Virus record (IMG/VR): IMGVR_UViG_3300009104_000101
Location: 1-27,230 of that record
DNA: 27,230 nt
Strand: one strand, 5' to 3'
From: a virus
Below are positions 25,530 to 27,230 of the stretch, one piece after another. The position numbers and the translations under genes are program-made. Below the pieces are notes generated by a model, which was given only the letters and a program-made list of their open reading frames with translations, was not told where the DNA came from and searched no databases. Positions within the stretch are counted from its first letter, which is position 1. Every line of letters starts with the position of its first letter.

Positions 25530-27230
25530 TTACTTAATTATTTTTGAAACTAATCCTTTATTGTTATATTTTTTAATACCAAGATCAATTGGTTCTCTTT
25601 TTCTTCTGCTTACTGGCGCATATCTATTTTTATTACATGCCATTATTGCAAGTCCAGAACTAATAGAAGCATCATGACTAGTTCTGTTATTTATATCAAA
25701 AGCCGCCCAATCTTCTAATGTTCTTTGAAAATACATATTTCCATAATCATCACCATTAAATCCTATAGAGCTTTCTATATAAGATTCAATAGCAGCAGCA
25801 TGAGCTTGTTTAATATCTTCACTGGAGTTGGGTATTCCTCCAATTTCCCTTTCTGTAACAGATAATTTAATATAAATTTTATCTGGTCTATTCATTGCAA
25901 ACCCTCTATATCCTCTACGTTTAAAATGATATAGTAATCGGGGTTTATTATTTTCACATAATATTGGCATCCCATAAAATACACAAGCCATTAATACATC
26001 TTCAAAAAAAACTTCTGCAGTTTGTGGTCGTGCTATATATTCTAAGAAAAAATGGTCAGATGGTGCTTCCTCCATACTAAACTTAGTTAAACCATGTAAA
26101 GATCCATTAGAGCCTCTTTTATCAACTGTCCCTGATATATCATAAGGGTCACAACCAAATGCACCCATATGTTCATTACCAGGGTATTTAATACCATTTT
26201 TTTCTATATATCTATTTTGTAAATTTTTATTAGGCACCCAAGTTATAAAAAATCTACCTTGATTATTAGGAGCAAATATAACTCTTGTATCTTTAATACC
26301 ATTTTCCCATAAAAAATTTCCCTGTGTTACAGCCGCTTTATTATTAGAGTCTTCATTAAAATCTATTTGTTGGTATATCTTTGTTAGATTAAATAAAGAG
26401 GATTTAGATTCATCCCTAAACGCATGCTTAGTAGTTCTTGGAAATTGTCTATAAAATTCGTTTAAAGCATCTTGATCATTTTTTAATCCATCAACTTCGT
26501 TTTCCCAATATTCGATGACCCCCAAATCAATAAATTCTCCTTGTGGCCCTTTAACTTCGGTAGTTGGGGTATTGAAGACAGGTATCCCATTAGCATCAAT
26601 GTATCCCTCGTAGTTCCATTCCATAGGTATGAACAAAGAATATAGTCCTGAGCTAGTCTGTCCATTGCGGTTTCTTTTTGTAACATCTGAGTTATCATAT
26701 AATTTTTTAAAGTTTCTACCTCCTTTATCTAAAGCATTTGAAGTACTACCCATCATACATTTACCAATAATCCTACTTCCTAATCTTAAAGTTGTTTTTG
26801 TTACTCGCCAATTATTTAATATATTATTTGGCTTTTCCCATTTACCACTTTCATCATGTACTAATAGTTTTAATTTTTCACCATCATAACTATTATCTCC
26901 TGTATTTTTCCAGTCAATTGTAGTATCTAGTCCTTGTAATTCACTTGCTTCAGTTCCTAATTCTATCTTTCTTCTAGTAAACTTAGAAGCTGGGACTCTA
27001 TATGCTAGTTCTGTTTTAGGTCGATCCATACCATCTTGAATCGGTTTAAAAAAGAATGGGTAATTTACTGATATAGGTACAACCTTGTCAGTAAACATTT
27101 TTTTCGCATCTGGTCCAGTTTTAGATAATATTCCATATCTCGAGTCACTTGCCAAAGTGGCTAAATTAACTACCTCCCCTGAGGCCATAAAAGAGAATCC
27201 TGATCTACGATTTTTAAGGTAACACATTCC
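25530..27230 (-). CDS. terL: Terminase large subunit, N-terminus cut by window edge
   Basis: The open frame reaches the window edge, so the true start lies outside; numbering here is from the first visible Met (27227). The first residues, YLKNRRSGFS, match a deviant Walker A motif (R7 to S12, with Phe where Lys usually stands). Walker B is KLKLLVHDE (D125, E126) and the coupling motif is MGSTSNALDKGG (about 159-170). The nuclease domain follows: motif I AFGCDPYD (D360), motif II near ILCENN (E425) and motif III RTSHDASISSGLAIMA (D519). It is the ATP-driven DNA packaging motor and headful or site-specific nuclease, acting at the portal. The missing part probably includes the adenine-binding N-terminal region, perhaps 100-200 residues judging from usual terminase lengths. 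Its stop codon is followed at once by the portal ATG. Confidence 0.92.
   Translation of the reverse strand, partial: GMCYLKNRRSGFSFMASGEVVNLATLASDSRYGILSKTGPDAKKMFTDKVVPISVNYPFFFKPIQDGMDRPKTELAYRVPASKFTRRKIELGTEASELQGLDTTIDWKNTGDNSYDGEKLKLLVHDESGKWEKPNNILNNWRVTKTTLRLGSRIIGKCMMGSTSNALDKGGRNFKKLYDNSDVTKRNRNGQTSSGLYSLFIPMEWNYEGYIDANGIPVFNTPTTEVKGPQGEFIDLGVIEYWENEVDGLKNDQDALNEFYRQFPRTTKHAFRDESKSSLFNLTKIYQQIDFNEDSNNKAAVTQGNFLWENGIKDTRVIFAPNNQGRFFITWVPNKNLQNRYIEKNGIKYPGNEHMGAFGCDPYDISGTVDKRGSNGSLHGLTKFSMEEAPSDHFFLEYIARPQTAEVFFEDVLMACVFYGMPILCENNKPRLLYHFKRRGYRGFAMNRPDKIYIKLSVTEREIGGIPNSSEDIKQAHAAAIESYIESSIGFNGDDYGNMYFQRTLEDWAAFDINNRTSHDASISSGLAIMACNKNRYAPVSRRKREPIDLGIKKYNNKGLVSKIIK

Noticed and set aside
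26483-26698. A 71-residue minus-strand reading frame with a P-loop-like string (WGSSNIGKTK)
   Set aside because: It lies wholly inside the terminase gene in another frame, where the terminase coupling and linker region is clearly coding; the string looks like a chance product of that sequence.
1-27230. tRNA genes, CRISPR arrays, insertion sequences, diversity-generating retroelement repeats
   Set aside because: Coding genes fill nearly the whole window, no cloverleaf or spaced repeats were noticed in the short gaps, and no reverse transcriptase or transposase is encoded.

Overview
This window reads as the virion-assembly half of an AT-rich, short-tailed (podovirus-type) tailed phage that probably infects a marine Bacteroidota (flavobacterial) host. 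Every gene I can support lies on the minus strand, packed end to end with gaps of 0 to about 60 bases, as in a single late operon transcribed from the right edge to the left. The host guess rests on four things: the strong AT bias, the absence of Shine-Dalgarno sequences at all 13 visible starts, a Bacteroidota-style signal peptide at the left edge, and resemblance of several proteins (from memory, not a search) to families seen in Cellulophaga-type, crAss-like and uncultured marine phages.

In transcription order the layout is as follows. The head module contains the large terminase (5' end cut by the window edge), portal, scaffold-like protein and major capsid protein. A GC-rich UUCG-loop hairpin follows the capsid gene, then a conserved 258-residue protein of unknown role, then a second GC-rich hairpin. 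The neck and tail module has two connector/ring-type proteins (319 and 398 residues), a 1471-residue tail hub/stabilization protein and a 492-residue tail (nozzle/muzzle-like) protein. Next come a small cupin-fold protein and the cargo/ejection module: a 233-residue Ala/Gln-rich internal-virion-like protein, a 368-residue unknown, and a giant 2774-residue protein. A 77-residue basic protein and a secreted protein cut by the left edge close the window.

The genes fit one pathway. Scaffold and portal nucleate a capsid, terminase fills it, ring proteins and hub seal it, and the Ala/Gln-rich and giant proteins are probably packed inside and ejected with the DNA. No tape measure, tail tube or sheath is present, which supports a short tail.

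The most unusual element is the 2774-residue protein. It carries glycine/alanine-rich hydrophobic segments, a sigma-70-region-2-like stretch, and a HAD phosphatase-like domain with all four catalytic motifs, so it looks like a polyvalent protein that could deliver enzymatic activity with the genome. The cupin gene in the tail cluster and the two hairpins bracketing the gene after the capsid gene are the next most interesting. No tRNA, CRISPR, integrase, insertion sequence or replication gene is visible, and no gap longer than 300 bases lacks a gene.
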